In this document: positions 34,401 through 45,345 of the stretch, one piece after another
How the letters are laid out: every line of letters begins with the position of its first letter
How positions within the stretch are numbered: the stretch's first letter is position 1
DNA from: Desmodesmus armatus
Taxonomy: Eukaryota > Chlorophyta > Chlorophyceae > Sphaeropleales > Scenedesmaceae
DNA length: 64,000 nt
Assembly (NCBI GenBank): GCA_007449985.2
Contig: VIIQ02000647.1
Location: 62,001 to 126,000, forward strand
Direction of reading: 5' to 3'
Position numbers and translations under genes: made by a program
The notes under the pieces: model-generated
What the model was told of the DNA's origin: nothing
Seen by the model: the letters and a program-made list of their open reading frames with translations, nothing else
Database searches by the model: none

Positions 34401-37325
34401 GGCAGGACATCCTCTGAGATGCTCAGCGCGTTCAGCGCTGCAGTTGTGAAGCTCCCAGCCAGCAGGGAGGAAGCCCGGCCAACCTCTGAGTTGCTGTTGC
34501 CGCCAGGCAGGGTGCCGTCTGAAGCATCTGCTGTGTCTGTGTCCATTCCTTCCAGCAGCACATGGAACTGGGGGTGGTGGCGGTACATCTGGATGAAGAC
34601 CTGCACGAAAGGATGATGGGTGGGGGCACATGAGGAGCGTTGAGCTAATTGTGGGACTCGGTTGAATCAGCACAAGCACGGAAGGCATGCCGCCTGCCAG
34701 CCCTGCCCATCACCAGTCACTCACTTGTTGAGGATCCCCATTGGCGAAGGGTAAAACACCTCAGAGGCTGCATGGCAACGTGCATATGGGTTGCCCAGAG
34801 TGCTTTGCAGTCTAAGGATGCAATAAGCTTGTTGCTAACCCAATGCACAGCTGTGAAGGACCCTGGACCTCACGCAAATGTGGAACGGCATCTGGTGCAC
34901 TCTCGTAGGTCTGCACATGTGCTTTGATTGCTCTGCGCGTGTACTTGCAGATGCTGTCTCATGTTTGCCCCACCCACGCCATGCATGAACTATAATGCTA
35001 TAGACTATGAATGCATGACGTAAACGCCGCATGCATGCAGATGCACGTCAGCACACCTGCTCCGCCAGCTGCCACTGCCCTCCCTTGTCCAGAGCAGTGA
35101 TGAGGCTGCAGCAGGTCACAGCATCACACTCCACACCCTCCGCAACCATGTGGTTGAACACATCGATGGCAAGACCCCACTGCCGGCCCTTGGACAGTGC
35201 GCTGATAAGGGCTGAGTAGGTGATGGCGTCACGCTCCATGCCAAGGTCTGACATCGACCTGCACAGACAAGTGAGGGACAGGCATGATGCAAACCGTCAC
35301 TCTTGCCGGGGCCGTCACATACACAGTGGCACTCCTGCTGAGAACACGAGAATGCACACTAGGACTGCTCTGATGTGAGCCCGCATGCATTCTACTTTGT
35401 GCATGGGAGGCTCAATGCAACAGCCTGTCACAGCGGCAGTACAATGCTGGTGCCATCACTGGTGGTGCTGATGCACCAAAGGGCTCCATGCCAAGGCATG
35501 CCAGAAGGATTGTGCCCTAATCCTGCTAGCATATCACGAAGTCAGTGACTCACTTTAGTAAAAGCAGGACTTCACGCTCCCCCATCCGTTCCGACCACTT
35601 GTCCCAGCAGGCCCGCCCCTTGCCCTCACGTGTCCCCTACTTACTTGAAAATGTGCAGGGCCTTCTCCCACTGCCCGCCCTTGTCGCATGCGCTGATGGC
35701 TGCATTGGTGATGGTGGTGTCAGGCCGCACGGCCACTGCGTCCAGAGACTCGTAAACCTCCAGGGACTTGGCCCAGTGGCCCTCACGCGACATCTGGCTC
35801 ACAAGCTTTGTGAGTCCTGCAGCATCAAGATGCGGGGGCAGCAAGTGGGCGATGATATTGAAACACGGTGTGTAAGGCATGTGCGCATCACAGCTGTGCA
35901 TGAGAGTACACGGCAGGCAGCATGACCAAGCAACGGCCTCCTGCACCCCATGCAGACAACCACTGGGACTCCCTGCCAGGCAGGATGCTGCAACAAGCAA
36001 CAGCACGTCGTGATGCTGCCTACTGACACAGTTGCACCAGTGTCCGCACCGGCAGCAGCAACTTGCCAGACCACTTACACATGAACCGTCAAGCGCAAGG
36101 CATGGCAAGGTCAAGCCGTACTTGATGCAGGAAAATAATGACAATACATGACAACACCAGTGCGCTGGCACCAGCATGCTGTGCGCACAGGCGGCTTGTC
36201 CATGCATACCTGGTAGGCGTGGCCTGAAGGTGCATGCTGCCAGCATCCTGCGCACATCACCTGTGCCGGCCTGTACGTGCGCCAGCGCAGCTGTGAGGCT
36301 GCAGCATGCAAACAAATCAGAAAACACACACGGCAGGGCGCACAGCAGCACACCGCAGTTGCAGGACAGAAGCGGTGTCAGCAGGATACATGAAACGGGC
36401 CACAATGCATGTGCATGCAGTTGGCTACTGGCAAGTGGACAGGCGCATCTGCAGGCGCGCGCAGCAGCGCAACAGCAGCAAGCCACCCAGTATACACAGT
36501 TCCGCCACCCAGCACGCCCACCTAGCGCATGACGCGCACAACAGGATGATATGGTACTCACCTCTTCATGTCATAGACAGAGCCGAAGCGGCCCTGCTGG
36601 TGATCTTGGTGTGCTGACATGCCAGAGGTGTCATATGGCAGCCTGCCGCTGCCCCACCTGCCCCCAGCCCCCAGATACCCTCCTCCTGCGCCCTGTGCTG
36701 ACATCATGCCGACGTCAACAGACAGGCTGCGCGCCAACGCAGCCTGCTGCAGCTGTTGCTGCTGCTGCAGCAGCAGCTGGTGCGCAGAGGCAGTGGATGC
36801 TCTGTTCAAAGGACTGGCGGCGATGCTGTAGGGTGGGGGTGGGGGTGGGGGTGCTGAAAGGCCGGCTGCTGCCACTGCTGCTGCCAGTGCGTCATCAGCA
36901 CCGCTGTTGATTCTGCCAAGAGACCTCCAAGGGCTGCCCAGCGCTGCACTGCTGGGCTGCTGCTGGTGGTAAAACTGCAGCCCAGGGTTCTGGAATGCAG
37001 ACCCTGCCGACATCTGCCGTCCTGCTGCAGGAGACCGGTAGCTGCCGTTGGGTGGGGTACCTACTGTGGCTGCGCTGTAGGCGTTGCCGTTGCTCAGGAG
37101 CTCAGCGGCTGCGATGGCTGGGGGCATCAGGGATGGGGACGTGGCTGCAGAGGTCTGGTCAGGGGAGACGAACCCACCCAGTCCTGCTGTGGAGTTCATG
37201 CTGTGTAGGCGGCTGATACTCGGGGAGGAGCGGGAAGCCATGCCTGGGATCTGCTGCTCAGGACTGCCGACAGCAAAGGGACTGAAGCCTGCGCCTGAGA
37301 ATGGGTGCTGCTGCTGGTACTCCAT
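25467..37325 (-). CDS. Giant pentatricopeptide repeat (PPR) protein
   Basis: Nineteen exons join in phase to 1769 aa: 37325-36562, 36298-36210, 35816-35645, 35258-35057, 34600-34363, 34050-33205, 32823-32342, 31917-31798, 31435-31341, 31020-30930, 30485-30360, 30080-30040, 29573-29478, 29147-29043, 28552-28411, 28144-27950, 27731-27477, 27094-26965 and 26587-25467. Residues 1-255 are Gln/Ala/Ser/Pro-rich. PPR block 1 (about 285-430) includes AAISACDKGGQWEKALHIF and SALISALSKGRQWGLAIDVF. A low-complexity insert (about 440-900) follows, then PPR block 2 (about 910-1210) with VCCNALLAAYARA, PDIVSYNTVMKACGNA, NSVTYNILMSACLTRG and LISYNTLLQSYGKMG. The C-terminal 370 residues are Ala-rich; LSLLDVRGCSAVEALVLAL faintly recalls an SMR start. 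PPR proteins bind organellar RNA by a modular code and govern its stability, processing or translation. A plastid or mitochondrial role is inferred; no clear transit peptide is seen, and upstream exons up to 37847 (MMSMKVSQ) are possible. Confidence 0.88.
28243..28297. repeat. Two perfect palindromes in a PPR-gene intron
   Basis: GTGATACGTATCAC (28243-28256) is a 14-bp perfect palindrome. AGGTGTATACTATACACCT (28279-28297) is a 19-bp palindrome with a single central base. Both lie in the 266-bp intron between exons 15 and 16. A related GTACAGTACAGTGTACTGTAC stretch sits in the intron after exon 17 (about 27367-27388). Confidence 0.7.
33770..33913 (-). repeat. 36-bp coding repeat in PPR exon 6
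   Basis: Four 36-bp units encode the 12-residue repeat TQGNTLQAGNAC and its variants (TQGNTLQAAYAR, IQGNAMQAGNAC, TQGTALQAANAC). The units lie inside the low-complexity insert that separates the two PPR blocks. Copy number is likely to vary between strains. Confidence 0.85.
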
Positions 37326-39418
37326 GCTGACCTGCCCCTGCTGTGAAGAGTTGTGCGAGGTCTAGTGATCTGCTACGAAACGGGACCAGCTGCCTGTTCT
37401 TAGCTGGCTGCGCTGTGTAAGAGGCCGAGGAAAGATGATCACAGCTGGGCAGGGGAGTGGGTCACTGCTGCTCTTGTTGATGGGGGTGCGTGGTTTGTGA
37501 TGTGCTCCAGCACCTTGGTCACGACCTTGAACACAGAAGTACCTGATGTGGTACACATCACACAGCATGCAGCATAAGAAGAAGCAACAGCAGCTGAGCA
37601 CGATATCCACCCCACAGCAGAACCTCTGTGGAAGGGAGGGCAGTTGTGGGTCAGCGCCATGCCATGCAGGCCAAGGATGGATGTCGCTGGCCATGATGGG
37701 GTCAAGGCAAGAGATATGGTGTGGATTGCGAGCAAGAACGTGGTTGTGCACTGCCCGTGGGAGCCCATCGGGGTGCCTCACCCGATTAGCACACTCACCC
37801 ACCCGTATCTTCAGATCAGACGCCTGAGACACTTTCATGCTCATCACGGGTCTCTATTCACCATTTCCATGTGGAGCGCATCGTGTCAGACAAGAATACG
37901 ACGCATCCGCTGAGGTGGCGAGGTGCAGATGCACTTCAACAGCCACCAAACAAGCTATACTTGTGATTTTTGAAAGCCCAGATCAGCTATAGACGAGACC
38001 TGGGAACCTCGAAACCTTGTTGCGTGAGCGGTTGCTCCCAAGGTCGGAAGCACAAGCATCACCAGGGGCCGTGATAAGTGTCAATCGAACCTTCAAACAT
38101 TTAATGAACCATTTTGGCACAAGCGGATCGACCTTGGCGTTTTTCGTCTCCCGGGACTGATCTAGCACAGTGGCATATGCCTTGAACACCAGGGGGTCCT
38201 GGAAGCTTGTCCCCCTGCACAAAATGCTGTGCCAATGTGCTGGATGGTAGGATGCATGCGCTGCCACGCTGATTCTTAAATTGTACACTGACTGAGGCAC
38301 GCCCTCAACGGACATTGGCATAAAGCATACGCTGTATGGCTGTCCAACCCGCCTGCATGCTTGACCTGCAACAGCGGCAGGTGTAATCGTCGCCATGCCA
38401 CGTCACTGTGGCATCTGCGTGTGCCCTGCTGCATGCAGCTAAACACTGCACCACTCAAATCTGGTCGAGGCCACCAGCAGGCCTAGGTGCCTGCCGACAC
38501 CAAACCCGCATTCTCCATGCATTGCACCAAAAGGGACAGGACTAAGGGGAACAGATAGACACTAGGGTAGTCAACACTCACAAGGCATGAGGCCTAGGCA
38601 GCAAACAAAGCAGGGGCTTCAAGCCATGGGTGCCAAACACCTAGTGCACCTTGACAACATCAGCCCTTTTGAGTAACCCACATACCCTGGCAATGCGCTC
38701 GCTACCCATGCTGCTACCAGCGAACCCAGCTTGAAACATACCGCACATCAAAACCAAACTTCCTGCAGACCCAAATCACCAAGTCTGTTGGCAACTTGCA
38801 ACGGTTCACGACGGTTGTGAACATGTGGTCGCATTCAGAGAGGCAGGGTAGTGCCCTGGACCTGGTTGGTCACGTATCACCAGATGAAAGGCACACCACG
38901 TGCTGTGTGGTGCAACGTTGCTCAGAACATGCACAGGCATGCAAGTCAAAAGCATTCAGGTACAGAAGCCGCACAGAAGCAGCATTTGCCACAAAGGCTT
39001 TGTGACCAAGCAAAGCCATTGCCGCCCCGGGGCCAGCTTGCGTCAAGGGCAACAGTGAAACATTACCCCACAGGTCAGCCACCGTGGAGTCCATGACAGC
39101 TATCAAGCACCACATGCCTTTAGCATACAGGCTCTGTTTGTCAGTCCAGGTCCTAGCATTGACCACGCCACCTTATCCAACACACCACATACCGACAACA
39201 GCTTGCTGTCTGCTACTGCTCTAGTTGCAAGCGCTGATGTTGCAAGCAGGTAGTACCTTGCAGGGAGGCGGCATCACCTCACCAAGCGGCACTGCTGTTC
39301 ACAACCATGATGGTTGCAGTCACAACAGACGGACAAGACAGCATGTTGAGTCATGCGCTACACCAGCATTGCCACTGGGCTGCTGTCTGGTCAGGCTGCT
39401 GTCAACCCAGGCGGATGC
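37326..39418. other. 5' region of PPR gene and 3' flank of copy D
   Basis: The stretch 37345-37850 may hold 5' exons of the PPR gene: a splice-like TTCACAG lies just before its ATG, an open minus-strand frame begins MMSMKVSQASDLKIR at 37847, and a Cys-rich segment is bordered by CCACAG and CAG/GT signals near 37545-37626. Phases do not join cleanly, so none is called. From about 38460 to 39418 the plus strand is A+C-rich and has no exon. Part of it (about 38560-38700) is homologous to the 3' flank of copy C. Confidence 0.4.
37983..38396 (-). CDS. Hypothetical small protein or partial exon
   Basis: An open frame of 137 codons runs from ATG 38396 (MATITPAAVAGQACRR) to a stop at 37983. Its second half looks more protein-like (FQDPLVFKAYATVLDQSRE, then DPLVPKWFIKCLK) and is preceded by TTGTGCAG near 38217, a plausible splice acceptor, and followed by AAG/GTTCGA. 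It may thus be one exon of a small gene, or a 5' exon of the PPR gene just downstream. No family is recognised and no transcript evidence is available from sequence alone. Confidence 0.3.
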   Translation of the reverse strand: MATITPAAVAGQACRRVGQPYSVCFMPMSVEGVPQSVYNLRISVAAHASYHPAHWHSILCRGTSFQDPLVFKAYATVLDQSRETKNAKVDPLVPKWFIKCLKVRLTLITAPGDACASDLGSNRSRNKVSRFPGLVYS

Positions 39419-41584
39419 TCAACCCTGGCGTGCGGCTGAGCCAACGGGAGGCACCACTAACAGCAAGGCCGCAGCAGCATACCAGCAGGTGGACATGCCG
39501 CTGTTGCCTGTGTACCTGCATACAGGCCCGCAGTACATGAGGTGCTGCTTGCCAGGCGCCTTGACCCAAAGCAGGTCGCCACTGATCTGTGCTGCACAGC
39601 GCCCAGCCATGCTCTTTTGGAGAAAATCTGCCCAGTCTTGTTCATGTGGGTCCCAGTCACCGTTGACTGGGTGGTCCTGGGAACTGCTCATCACAGCTAG
39701 CTTGCCAGGGGACAGGGGGTCGAAGGATACCCCATCCGGATAATCCCATGCATCTCTCATTTCCCACTTGTCAAACCTGTCAAGGCTGACCACAGGCATA
39801 ACCTTGACCTCCAAGCCCAATGCCTGTGCGGCCCGGTACAGCTGCAGGTCAGCGCCTTTCAAGCTGCCAGGGTCGATGCTGTCTGGCATGTTGTACGACT
39901 CATCAATGTCTCTGTCACTGTCTTCACCTCCAACGAGTGCTTCATCCAGTGTCTCTACAGCATAGAAGTCCTCCAGCGCAAGGCCCAGGGTGACTCCTGC
40001 AGGGTACCAGGTAGCATCACTGAGCGCTGCTGCCAGCTGTACACCAAAGGCAGACTCGCATGCTGCGCTGACTACTGCTGCCTCCCAGTCCCCACTGTCT
40101 TGGTTGGCGTTGCGTCCGCTGTCAGCAGATAGGTAGAGGTTGTAGGTCAGGGTCACACGGTGGCCTGTAGTGACAGGCTTAATCTCATGCTCACAGTCGC
40201 TGTACATGGCAGCCCATGCAAGCCCGCCACAGCTACTGCCGTCGCTGCTGCTGGCAGCAGCTGCTAGCCTGGCACTGCTGGTGCTGCCCCAGTCATGGGT
40301 GACGGATGTGCTGAGATCTGGGCTCCTGATGATGAGCTCGCCACCAGTAAACTCTGTGGGGAGGCAGAAGATGAGGGAGCCAAACATGTCTGGGCTGGCG
40401 GGCGTGTCGCGGTGGGCCTTGAAAAATCCTGCAGCAGCAGTATGGCAGCATGGGGGGGCTGAGACAGCAGTGGTGACGGCAGCACCACTTTTGAGCAGGG
40501 GTGGCGTGCAGCCGTCCAGGATAGCTCTGTAGCTATCTGCAGGAGCCACTCACAAAAGTCTCGGTAACTTTGACATGCTAGCCATCATGCCCATTAGTTG
40601 TTTCGTCATCCAAAACAGGCAGGTATGCATGCCCCTGAGTCAAAGCTTTGCCAAGCATCCCATGTGGGCAGTTTCAGGACTCCGCTGCATCTGATGTCCA
40701 TTGAACATGCTTGTTGATTACTGCTGCCGTCAGCTGCACAACAGAAGCTCACAGCTGGGTCATGCATCGCCACCTGGTGACTGTGCAATACGCATTGCAC
40801 GTGGCGTGTGATGAAACTTATGAGCCATCTCCCTCACCATCAGGGCTGTACACGTTGAGGGCATAAGGCTCAGCACGGATTGCATAATCTGTGTCAGGCA
40901 TCATCAAGTCTCCAATGTCACCCAAGATCGCCTCGCTGGACAGGGGAGTGGTCATGCTGAGTCCCAGCCTGTTGGCAGGCAGCTGCAGGGCCTTGCGCAC
41001 AGCCTCATTGTGGAGGGTCTGCCGGTTCAGGCCAAACATGGCGGGGCTGCAGGCATCCAGCAGGGGCTGCAGCTCTGTGGGGTCGTTGCCTGGAAGGGGA
41101 AAGGTCACCTGTCGTGGTTGCCGAGCGTACGCGCGTGTGTGTTGGTGGCAGGCAGTAATGTTTATGGTGATGAGGGCGCAGCTGGGTGTGTCTTACTGCT
41201 TTAGGATTGCTGCACCGGCAACTGCCACCAGTGTGACGTGCTTTCACAGCTACAATCGTGCGTCTGCCTGCCTTGGAACCTACACTAAGTGCCCCAGGGG
41301 GTGGCCTGCCTGAGGTCAAGTATGGCCTAGGTGCCCCCTAGGGCGCTCTGCTGTGCACCCTATAGGGTCTGCTAGCTGGCAGGCAGCGCTGGCCAGATCA
41401 GACGATGGCCGGTGCGTGTGCAAGCAGGGCCACTCACACAGCCAGGCTGGTTGTTGTGGTCCTTGAAGTACACCTCCAGCGGCTCAGACAGCTCCAGCAC
41501 GCCAGAGATCTCAAAAGCAGAAGAGCCCGCTGCTGCAGCAGACAGCAGTTGCCTCCGCACAGACTGCTGCAGGGACTCAGCCAT
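39419..41584 (-). CDS. 2OG-Fe(II) oxygenase (prolyl-4-hydroxylase-like), copy D
   Basis: Exons are 41584-41438 (147 nt), 41108-40838 (271 nt) and 40428-39419 (1010 nt), with borders and phases as in copy B, giving 475 aa. Catalytic motifs are intact: FFKAHRDTP (HxD), DCEHEI (distal His) and GHRVTLTYNLY (2-oxoglutarate Arg). The Ser-rich loop is shorter than in B and the variable region after the core is acidic (GGEDSDRDIDE). Exon 2 belongs to the B subtype (TPLSSEAILGDIGDLMMP, IRAEPYALNV). It is divergent from copy E across a 502-bp spacer carrying the conserved blocks. An intact reading frame with intact ligands suggests a working enzyme; the substrate is unknown. Confidence 0.88.
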
Positions 41585-42086
41585 GGTGGGTCGATGTGCA
41601 GCTTGGTATGTTTGTCAAACTTAGGTTTTGCAGACGAGCTTGTACTGAGGTCACTATGTGGGGTTGCAGGAGGCAGAAGCCTCAAAGCCTAGGTGTGATG
41701 TCACAGACTCCAACGTCCTTTGCGCGTGCTGTGCGAAGTCCCCTGGGTGATATTATTAGTTCATTCTTGAGTACTGTGACTGTACACCAGTCCGACTTTC
41801 ATGCCGTCGATATGTTCGTTCGCGATCGTCGCCGTGGTCAGCGGTGATTAGGTTGAAAGTCTGATTCAAACTTCTTTCTGCAGTTGGTGAGTCTGCATGT
41901 CCTGATCGCACGGATCCGCGGATGTATTTTTTTGAATCCATTTTCCCGCCATAGAAGCTTCGTTGTCACTGTGACATCACACCTCTGTCTGCCAGCCCAG
42001 ACGAACTCAGGAGCTCAGTTCCTTCAGTGCGGTTTTCTGCAAGATCACGATCCGAAGAAATACAGGCACAGGCACACCAACCCACG
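41585..42086. promoter_or_regulatory. Divergent promoter of copies D and E
   Basis: Read on the minus strand, this 502-bp spacer has the same ordered blocks as the other two: TGATGTCA (41972-41979, CRE-like with one change), AAGCTTCTATGGCGGGAAA with the E2F-like core TTTCCCGCC on the plus strand at 41942-41950, and the CG-rich block around 41801-41845 (CGCGATCGTCGCCGTGGTCA on the plus strand). The order is inverted relative to the flanking genes, consistent with the whole unit being flipped. Confidence 0.55.
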
Positions 42087-44402
42087 ATGGCTGAGTCCCT
42101 ACAGCAGTCCCTGAAGAGGCAGTTGCGGTCAGCTGCAGCAGCGGGTTCTGCTGCCTTCACAAGCGCACCAACCCACGTGTGCACCATGGCTGAGTCCTTC
42201 AGGAGGCAGTTGCTGTCCGCTGCATCAGCGGGCTCTTCTGCTTTTGAGATGTCTGGCGTGCTGGAGCTGTCAAAGGACCACAACAACCAGCTTGGCTCTG
42301 TGAGTCACCCTGCATGCTTATGTAGCAGCCATGGCTGGTCTGGCCGGTGATGTTACTGTGGTGAACAGCAGAAGTACACCACAACCTTTGAGGCCCTCAA
42401 GCAGGCCAGCAAGGCACCCGATGCAGCTGATGGTAGTGGTGACAGCATGTCCGTGCTGGCGGCCGAGTTTCAGTAGAAGGCGTTTCACAGCAACACGGTA
42501 CAGCCAAGCAGCCCCCTCAACGCACCATTTTCCTGCCTCCCCGCCCGTACCCACCACCACCACAGGTGACCTTTCCCCTTCCAGGCAACGACCCCACAGA
42601 GCTGCAGCCCCTGCTGGATGCCTGCAGCCCCGCCATGTTTGGCCTGGGCCGGCAGACCCTTCACAACGAGGCTGTGCGCAAGGCCCTGCAGCTGCCAGCC
42701 AACAAACTGGGGCTCAACTTGGGGAGCTCCCTGCCTAGCCAGGCTATCATGAAAGACATTGGAGCCATGATGATGCCTGAGGCAGCAGGTCCCATCCGCG
42801 TGGACGTTTATGCTCTCAATGTGTACAGCCCTGACGGTGAGGGACTTTAGCAAGACTTGCCAGTGCGTATATCACCACATCTACCTGCGCAGGCATGCCG
42901 GGTGACCACCCATTTTGGTAATAGAAAGCCTTTGAATGACTGTGCTGATGCATGCACTTTTTTAAACTGCGAGCCTCTTGAAATTGCAACGGACATGTAT
43001 GTGCAGCTGTTATGCATGGGCATCCGACGCATGTCAGGTGCAACAGAGTGCTGCAGACATCCTGGCATCCATGATTGCCTGCTTGGCAATGCTTTAACCA
43101 GCAGCTGATTGAGCATGCATGCGTATGCCCAGAGCATGCATGTATGCCTGCTTTGCATGCCCAAAAGCAGGCTGGAACATTTGACACACTCACACATGCA
43201 GCATACGGGCTGTTGGGCGTAAGGCTTTGCAGCGCATCGTTCACAACACAGGAGCGGTTCTTGCAAGCACCCACTGAGCTACTTTGGCAGGCTGCATACC
43301 ACTGCTGCTCAAAGAGCATCGGTGCTGCTTCAACCACCACCGCTGTTGCTGCTGCTGCTGCCCGCTATTTGCACATACTGCTGTTGCAGGATTCTTCAAA
43401 GCCCACCGCGACACGCCCACCAGCCCAGACATATTTGGCTCCCTCGTCTTCTGCCTCCCCACAGAGTTCACTGGTGGCGAGCTCATCATCAGGAGCCCAG
43501 ACCTCAGCACATCTGTCACACACAACTGGGGCAGCACCAGCAGTGCCAGGCTAGCGGCCGCCAGCAGCAGTGGCAGCAGCGGATGCGGGCTTGCATGGGC
43601 TGCCATGTACAGCGACTGTGAGCATGAGATCAAGCCTGTCACTACAGGCCACCGTGTGACCCTGACCTACAACCTCTACAAACCTGCCAGCGGTGGAAGC
43701 AGCAGCAGCCTGGACAGTGGCGGCCTGGCAGCATCTGCAGCAGCAGCATGCGAGTCTGCCTTTGGTGTACAGCTTGCAGCAGCGCTGAATGATGCTGCCT
43801 GGTACCCTGCAGGAGTCACCCTGGGCCTTGCGCTGGAGCACTTCTATGCAGTAGAGACACTGGAAGAGTGCGAGGAAAGTTGGGAACGTGAACGTTGCGG
43901 TTACGAGAGCGATGAAGATTATAACAAGTCGTACAATATGCCAGACAGCATTGAGCCTAGCAGCTTGAAGGGTGCTGACCTGCAGCTGTACCGGGCAGCA
44001 CGGGCTGTTGGCTTGGAGGTCATGGTTGTGCCGGTGGTGAGCCTGGACAAGCTTGCCATGTGGCAGTTGACACACTTAGAATACAAGAATGATGCACACT
44101 TCAACCCCCTGTCACCTGACAAGCTAGCAGTCATGAGAAGCTTCAAGGACAGCCACCAATATGATGAATGGGGGCGAGGGGACACCTGGGCAGAGTATCT
44201 CAGGAAGAACATTGCTGAGCGCTGTGCAGCACAGATCAGTGGCGACCTGCTGTGGGTGAAGCCGCCTGGCAAGCAGCACCTCAAGTACTGCGGCAATGTC
44301 AGCAAGTACAAGGGCAACAGCGGCTGCACCGTCTGCTACTATGCTGCTGCGGCCCTGCTGCTGACGGCGCCTCCTGTTGGTGCACCTGCACGCCAGGGCT
44401 GA
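42087..44402 (+). CDS. 2OG-Fe(II) oxygenase copy E with chimeric exon 1
   Basis: Exons are 42087-42299, 42566-42836 and 43390-44402; joined length is 1497 nt, giving 498 aa, with all phases correct. Motifs FFKAHRDTP, DCEHEI and GHRVTLTYNLY are intact. Exon 1 is odd: 24 residues of a B/C-like start (MAESLQQSLKRQL) run into SAPTHVCT and then a second MAESFRRQLLSAAS start. The SAPTH.CT words equal the 5' leader of copy A, so an A-like leader and exon were fused in frame behind a B-like one. Seven residues (KPLEVYF) are also missing before DHNNQLG. Translation could begin at 42087 or 42186. Exon 2 is of the A subtype (NLGSSLPSQAIMKDI). The gene may be active, but the altered N-terminus could affect folding. 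Confidence 0.8.
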
Positions 44403-44463
44403 GCTGCCACCTGGGTTGCCCCGCAGCAGTGTTTGACAGTGCGTCTTGTGTCACCTTGTCGCA

Positions 44464-45345
44464 CAATGAGCGGCGTGCATGCTGCCGAGACGGTCTGACC
44501 CTACTGTTGGCGGCGATGTCTGTTGTCGCACCCAGTTAGCCGGACGTTCGTCAGGGATTTGCTGGTGTTACTGACGTGTCAACGGATCAGACAAACATCG
44601 CTGCATAGTCAGCGGGGTGCATGCTGCCTAGATGGTGTGATGCTGCTGTTGGCGGCGGTGTCTGTGATTGTCGCACCCAGTCAGTAGGACAGCAGGCTGT
44701 TGCTGTTGTCACAACAGTGACTGACCTGTCAACTCTGTCAGGCAAATATTCCCGCATGGTTAGCGGGGTGCGGGCTGCCTAGGGCGGTGAGACAGTGCCC
44801 GGAACCGGGGAGGTAGCAAGATTTCCTGTGGAGACACTGGGAACACACAAAGATGGGAACACAGAACACAATGTAACTAGCACTGGGTCCCCCACCGCCA
44901 CCCCAGGCAACGAAAGCCTAACAAAGCAACCTCACAGTACAATAGAAGGCGTCCAGACCAAAGCTGTGAGTCCAGCAGCCCCATCAAGCCTAGTAGGATT
45001 ACCTGCAAGCAGCACCACCACCGCGCAGCGAGCGTCAGGAACAGCCCACCAGGATGCCAGGAAGGAGCATGTAGGCACAAGGGGGGAGGGTGGGGGTCCT
45101 CCCCCACCCCCAGCGTAGGCTGGCAGCACCAAGTAGGCCGTCACCGTGGGACCTGAACAGGCACAGCAGACTGAAATAACACAGGACAGGCGGGGCACAC
45201 AAAAAAACAGACAGCCGGGCGGCAAAGAGCACAAGGCACAAGAAAAACCACCCTGCCACCCAAAAACTTAACGCAGCACGGTGTGATGCTGCTGTTGGCG
45301 GTATGTCTGCCTAGGGCGGTGTGATGCTGCTGTTGGCGGTATGTC
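44464..45345 (+). repeat. Degenerate tandem repeat of about 150 bp, interrupted
   Basis: The words GCGGGGTGCATGCTGCCTAG and ATGCTGCTGTTGGCGG recur with starts at about 44470, 44613 and 44764 (spacings of about 143 and 151 bp). The third unit breaks off after GGGCGGTG at 44789 and resumes at 45279 with CGGTGTGATGCTGCTGTTGG. A further copy of the second word follows at about 45325. Confidence 0.65.
44790..45278. mobile_element. Possible 489-bp insertion (solo-LTR- or SINE-like)
   Basis: The segment splits a tandem-repeat unit and is flanked on both sides by CGGTG (44785-44789 and 45279-45283), as expected for a 5-bp target-site duplication. If the borders are read two bases to the left, the insert starts TG and ends CA with a 3-bp flank repeat, as in an LTR. 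Its A+C-rich plus strand differs from the G+T-rich surroundings. It contains TGTAA at 44872-44876, and no transposase or reverse transcriptase fragment was recognised. The class cannot be settled from one copy. Confidence 0.4.

Noticed and set aside
35550..35640. An extra PPR exon between exons 3 and 4 (ERMGEREVLLLL)
   Set aside because: No acceptor gives the right phase without a stop, and joining exon 3 directly to 35258 restores the expected PPR spacing (HIFK to SMSDLGMERD).
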